Source: RZZS01 sp964498755 (GTDB lineage: Bacteria > Pseudomonadota > Alphaproteobacteria > Micavibrionales > Micavibrionaceae). From it: DNA of 8,926 bases. Location of the stretch: contig CAZCIB010000068.1 in the NCBI GenBank assembly GCA_964498755.1, positions 1 to 8,926 of the forward strand, given 5' to 3'. The position numbers and the translations under genes were made by a program. Below the pieces are notes generated by a model. The model was given only the letters and a program-made list of their open reading frames with translations, ran no database searches and was not told the origin of the DNA. This document shows, one piece after another, positions 5,552 to 8,926 of the stretch (position 1 is the first letter of the stretch; each line of letters begins with the position of its first letter).

Positions 5552-7581
5552 ACATCCACATCGCGTACGAACGCGGCGTTGTCCTGAATGAAGCGGAAGC
5601 GGGCTTCGGCGTTCTTGCCCATGAGGCGCTCGACGAGATCGTCAGCCTCGTCGCGGGATGTCTTTTTCGTTTCAGCGTCTTCCTCGCCGCCGTTCATGCT
5701 ATCCGTTAGGCCGAGCGCGGCGATGGCGTCGGGCAGCGAGACGCGTACAAGCGAACGCTTTTCCGGGTTCATGGTGGTTTCCTTCAGCTGCGCGGCGGGC
5801 ATTTCGCCAAGGCCCTTAAAGCGGCTGATATCAACCTTTTTGCCTTTAAACTCTTTTTCCAGCAGCTCGTCCTTGTGCGCTTCGTCGCGGGCGTACATGG
5901 ATTTGTTGCCGCTGGCGAGGCGATAAAGAGGCGGCTGCGCCAGATAAAGCATGCCGTTCTCAATCAGCGGGCGCATCTGCGTGTAAAAGAACGTAATCAG
6001 AAGCGCGGCGATATGCGCCCCGTCGACGTCGGCGTCGGTCATGATAATAATGCGCTCGTAGCGCAGCGCATCCGGGTTAAACTCTTTACCGGCGCCGCAG
6101 CCCAAGGCCTGTATCAAATCCTGAATTTCCTGATTGGCGCGGATTTTATCTTTTGTCGCGCTGACCACGTTGAGGATTTTCCCGCGCAAGGGAAGGACGG
6201 CCTGCGTTTCCCGCGCGCGCGCCTGCTTGGCGGAGCCGCCTGCGCTGTCGCCCTCAACGATGAACAGCTCCGTGCCTTCGGCGTCATTACGGCTACAGTC
6301 CGCGAGTTTTCCGGGCAGGCGCAGTTTTTTCGTCGCGCTTTTGCGGGCCATGGCGCGGTCGTCCTTGCGCCTTTGCCGCTCTTCCGCGCGTTCGATAATG
6401 CTGTCCAGCAGCGCGCGCGCAGAGGCCGGATCGGCGGACAGCCAGTGATCGAAGCGGTCCTTGATCGCCGCGTCCACGAGGCGGATAACTTCTCCGTTGG
6501 CTAGCTTTTCCTTGGTCTGTCCCTGAAACTGAGGCTCACGGATGAAGACGGAAAGCAGGATCGCCGCGCCGTTCAGGATGTCGTCCGCCGTGATCATCGG
6601 CGCGCGGCGCGATCCGATCATCTCGCCATAGCCTTTCAGACCGCGCGTCAGAGCCGTGCGCAGGCCTGTTTCATGCGTACCTCCTTGCGGCGTCGGGATC
6701 GTATTACAGTAAGAGTGCACAAAGCCCTCGCCATGCGCCGGCCACGCGATTGCGTATTCAACGCGTCCGGCGTTATCCGGAAGCAGGGCTTCGCCGTGAA
6801 AAGCCTGCGGCGTGATGGTGTTCTTGTCCTGTATTGAGGCATTAAGAAAGTCAAGTAATCCATTAGGAAATCTAAATGTTTCTTCTTCCGGAACCTTGCT
6901 TTCCGGCTTCATCAAGGCCGGGTCGCAGCTCCAGCGTATTTCAACGCCCCGGAACAGATAGGCTTTCGACCGCGCCATCTGATAAAGCCATGACGGCTTG
7001 AATTTTGCCGACGCGCCGAATATGTCCGGGTCAGGGTGAAAACAGACCGTCGTACCGCGGCGGTTGCTTACGGCGCCCAGATTTTCAATGCCGCTGGTGG
7101 CCAGACCGCGCGCATAGGACTGACGGAATAGTTTACGGTCGCGCGCGACTTCGATCCACATAAAATCCGACAACGCATTGACGACGGATATGCCCACGCC
7201 ATGCAGCCCGCCGGACGTCTGATAGGCGTTTCCGCCGAACTTACCGCCGGAGTGAAGCGTCGTTAAAATGACCTCGAGCGCGGATTTTCCTGGAAATTTC
7301 GGGTGCGCGTCAACAGGGATGCCACGACCGTTGTCGCGAATGACCACGGAGTTGTCGGCATTGACTTCCAGTTCGATGCGCGTGGCATGGCCTGCCACGG
7401 CCTCGTCCATGGCGTTATCGAGAATTTCCCCGACAAGGTGATGCAGCGCGCGCTCGTCCGTGCCGCCAATATACATGCCCGGTCTGCGCCGGACAGGCTC
7501 AAGTCCCTCGAGAACCTCGATATGTTCCGCATCGTAACTGTCTTGGCGGGGCGCGGCTTTTGAGGCAAAAAGGTCGGACAT
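5548..7581 (-). CDS. parE: DNA topoisomerase IV subunit B (ParE)
   Basis: ParE is the ATPase subunit of topoisomerase IV; with ParC it unlinks daughter chromosomes and relaxes supercoils. The GHKL ATPase shows EILDNAMDEA (52-61; catalytic E52, N56), DNGRGIP (83-89), GGLHGVG (124-130) and the ATP-contacting QTKEKL loop. The TOPRIM domain has EGDSAGGSA (E443), PLRGKILNV and TDADVDG (D516, D518, D520), with FKGLGEM near the end. The 677 residues fit ParE rather than GyrB, which is usually over 800 residues in Proteobacteria and would have an inserted domain. A charged stretch (GGEEDAETKKTSRDEADD) near the C-terminus looks like a linker. The start at 7581 has only a weak Shine-Dalgarno, but MSDLFASK is a family-like beginning. 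The gene shares a 145-bp divergent spacer with the exported protein and overlaps its convergent neighbour by 4 bases. parC is not in the window. Confidence 0.95.
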   Translation of the reverse strand: MSDLFASKAAPRQDSYDAEHIEVLEGLEPVRRRPGMYIGGTDERALHHLVGEILDNAMDEAVAGHATRIELEVNADNSVVIRDNGRGIPVDAHPKFPGKSALEVILTTLHSGGKFGGNAYQTSGGLHGVGISVVNALSDFMWIEVARDRKLFRQSYARGLATSGIENLGAVSNRRGTTVCFHPDPDIFGASAKFKPSWLYQMARSKAYLFRGVEIRWSCDPALMKPESKVPEEETFRFPNGLLDFLNASIQDKNTITPQAFHGEALLPDNAGRVEYAIAWPAHGEGFVHSYCNTIPTPQGGTHETGLRTALTRGLKGYGEMIGSRRAPMITADDILNGAAILLSVFIREPQFQGQTKEKLANGEVIRLVDAAIKDRFDHWLSADPASARALLDSIIERAEERQRRKDDRAMARKSATKKLRLPGKLADCSRNDAEGTELFIVEGDSAGGSAKQARARETQAVLPLRGKILNVVSATKDKIRANQEIQDLIQALGCGAGKEFNPDALRYERIIIMTDADVDGAHIAALLITFFYTQMRPLIENGMLYLAQPPLYRLASGNKSMYARDEAHKDELLEKEFKGKKVDISRFKGLGEMPAAQLKETTMNPEKRSLVRVSLPDAIAALGLTDSMNGGEEDAETKKTSRDEADDLVERLMGKNAEARFRFIQDNAAFVRDVDV

Positions 7582-7663
7582 GCCTGAATAATGGCGGTTA
7601 AGGCCGGATATGGCAAGTTTTCATTTATATGTTTCGGCAGCTATGCACCGCGTAAACTTAAAA

Positions 7664-7693
7664 TTGTAAGGAGGCTACCTTCTCAGGTAAAAT
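7664..7693 (+). promoter_or_regulatory. Possible promoter of the exported-protein gene
   Basis: TTGTAA (7664-7669, 4 of 6 to TTGACA), an 18-base spacer and TAAAAT (7688-7693, 5 of 6 to TATAAT) predict a start near 7700 and a leader of about 27 bases. TACCT/AGGTA (7676-7680 with 7685-7689) forms a small hairpin over the spacer and -10 edge. A weak Shine-Dalgarno, GGGAAG, lies just before the ATG at 7727. No convincing parE promoter was found on the other strand of this spacer. Confidence 0.35.
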
Positions 7694-7726
7694 ATACGAG
7701 TAGCTAATATAAACATACGGGAAGTT

Positions 7727-8872
7727 ATGCGCTTGCACACATCATTCTTAATTAAGTTTTTTCTGCTTTTTGTTATGGCCTGTACTTTAAGTTCGCCAGA
7801 GGTAATGGCTATAGATATCAAGAAAATCCCACCTTTGAGCCAGCCAGAGCTTATGAGTGAGCAAGAGCTTATACAGAGGACGCGGCTCGTGGAAATGGTG
7901 CCTGAAAACAGCCCTGAGCTTGCTTTTGAAATACGTATTCCGAAAAGCTGGGAAACGTCCGAAGATATAGGTCTTCGAAATTTTATGTTGAGCAAAAAAG
8001 TTGTTGGCGAGCTGATGCGCTACTATAGCCCGCCGGTTTTGGATAAGCGTAGTAGCTTGTCAGTATCAGCTATGGAAATGGACTATAAGATCTCCGCCAA
8101 ACACTGGCTTGTCCATTATTTGTTGATCAATGGGTTTTCAATAGAAGGCCTGAAGGAGTTGGAAAAGAACAAGGTTATGGCTGAGTACGTCGAACTTGTT
8201 CGCGATGAACCGTATCACGTTCGCGTATATGCGATAAATTATGGTAAAACTGTAATGCTGGCCCAGTATTATTCGCCTCTGGAAACGCATGAGCTTGAAA
8301 AGCAATTGCAGGCGTCTGTGATAAACAGTTTCAGGGTTTTATCTTCTCAGGAGAGTGAGGATATACCCAAAGACATTTATTCCTTTCTTGACCTTGCTGA
8401 ATTTGAGTATCCGTTAACATGGGAGCTGAGACCGAATCCCATTCGTAATATTGATAGAATGGCCGCGCGTTTAATGAACGTATTAGGCGAGGGGCAGCTT
8501 CGTGGTCAAATTTCAATCCATCTCATTTCGCAGGCTATCCCTAATTTGGAACTTGAAGATGAAGTTCAGCGTATTACCGATGAGGTGCTTGGCGCATATA
8601 ATTTTCAGGTCGGAGGCAGGATTGACAAGATTGAGGATTACAAGGTTGACGCATCGATTGATAAGGCTGTAATGGAGGTTTACCGGTTGGAATATACGGA
8701 AAGAAACATAGGTTATGAGTACTGGTTTACAGTACTATCTCATACAGATTATTACTATTACATTGTATCCATGATAACCCCCTCGCGGGAACGTAAATTT
8801 TACCTTTGGGCCAAAAATTCAGAGGTCTACAAGGAGCTTGTCGAATCGGTGAAAACGAGCGTCGATTTTTAG
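7727..8872 (+). CDS. Exported protein with two tandem PsbP/DcrB-like domains, function unknown
   Basis: I do not recognise a named family member. Residues 1-28 are a signal peptide: a short basic start, the hydrophobic run FLIKFFLLFVMACTL, and a likely signal-peptidase I site after VMA (26-28). C19 in VMAC is a poor lipobox, so a lipoprotein is possible but less likely. The mature protein seems to contain two copies of one fold, about 65-205 and 220-381. Each starts with a strand and a tryptophan (FEIRIPKSWE; FEYPLTWEL), has a strand plus long helix (SLSVSAMEMD; QISIHLISQA), a pair of long strands (YHVRVYAINYGKTVMLAQYY; GYEYWFTVLSHTDYYYYIVS) and a closing helix ending in SFRVL or SVDF. This pattern fits the Mog1/PsbP/DcrB alpha-beta sandwich. 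The likely site is the periplasm. The stop TAG is followed directly by TAA. Composition is AT-richer than parE. The fold assignment is by eye; no catalytic residues are evident. Confidence 0.75.
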   Translation: MRLHTSFLIKFFLLFVMACTLSSPEVMAIDIKKIPPLSQPELMSEQELIQRTRLVEMVPENSPELAFEIRIPKSWETSEDIGLRNFMLSKKVVGELMRYYSPPVLDKRSSLSVSAMEMDYKISAKHWLVHYLLINGFSIEGLKELEKNKVMAEYVELVRDEPYHVRVYAINYGKTVMLAQYYSPLETHELEKQLQASVINSFRVLSSQESEDIPKDIYSFLDLAEFEYPLTWELRPNPIRNIDRMAARLMNVLGEGQLRGQISIHLISQAIPNLELEDEVQRITDEVLGAYNFQVGGRIDKIEDYKVDASIDKAVMEVYRLEYTERNIGYEYWFTVLSHTDYYYYIVSMITPSRERKFYLWAKNSEVYKELVESVKTSVDF

Positions 8873-8890
8873 TAACCGTCCGGTGAACCG

Positions 8891-8920
8891 CGCCTTGATT
8901 TTTGAGGCGGGGTGATTTTT
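8891..8920 (+). terminator. Weak candidate terminator after the exported-protein gene
   Basis: CGCCT (8891-8895) pairs with AGGCG (8905-8909) around a 9-base loop, and TTTTT occurs at 8916-8920. The six bases between stem and T-tract make it a poor intrinsic terminator; the GGGGTGA there might instead belong to the leader of a gene beyond the window. Confidence 0.25.
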
Positions 8921-8926
8921 CAGGAT

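Noticed and set aside
5562..5575. CGCGT/ACGCG hairpin just after the ligase gene as a terminator
   Set aside because: Only five pairs, no T-tract, and it lies within the parE coding sequence.
5875..6504. 209-codon plus-strand frame inside parE
   Set aside because: Antisense to the TOPRIM region of ParE; a typical shadow of a GC-rich gene.
5548..7581. GyrB instead of ParE
   Set aside because: Length of 677 residues without the large insertion of proteobacterial GyrB, together with the family-like N-terminus, favours ParE.

Overview
The window looks like chromosomal DNA of an alphaproteobacterium, probably one with an anaerobic or fermentative lifestyle. The lineage call rests on the zinc-ribbon-free, alphaproteobacterial-type ribosomal protein L31 and on the character of ParE and EpmA. 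The anaerobic suggestion rests on a complete HydG, the radical-SAM enzyme that builds the CO/CN-bearing iron unit of [FeFe]-hydrogenase. No hydrogenase, hydE or hydF lies inside the window. Genus or species cannot be named from this sequence.

Layout: (1) Bases 1-372 are a repeat-rich leader without a convincing gene. It ends in a near-consensus sigma70-type promoter whose predicted start point falls on the hydG ATG at 373. (2) hydG (+, 373-1782) converges on epmA (-, 1848-2939), the EF-P beta-lysylation ligase. Between them, and running into the end of epmA, is a 138-bp MITE-like element (1791-1928) with 23-bp imperfect terminal inverted repeats; it supplies the last 25 codons of epmA. (3) epmA is divergent from rpmE (+, 3013-3255), separated by 73 bp containing an 11-bp-period repeat. 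(4) 3311-5551 (+) encodes a 746-residue protein that keeps most glutamine-synthetase active-site landmarks in order, lacks most of the usual N-terminal domain, and carries about 400 further residues. It is the most novel item here. (5) It meets parE (-, 5548-7581, topoisomerase IV subunit B) tail to tail with a 4-base stop-codon overlap. (6) A 145-bp divergent spacer leads to an exported protein (+, 7727-8872) built of two apparently duplicated PsbP/DcrB-like domains, followed by a weak terminator candidate.

The genes do not form one pathway. hydG, epmA, rpmE and parE are conserved functions in separate, alternating-strand units. epmA and rpmE both concern translation. The two unfamiliar genes, 3311-5551 and 7727-8872, are visibly poorer in G+C (about 42-45% in sampled 60-base lines, against about 62% in a sampled hydG line). 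They look like accessory or faster-evolving lineage-specific genes set between housekeeping genes.
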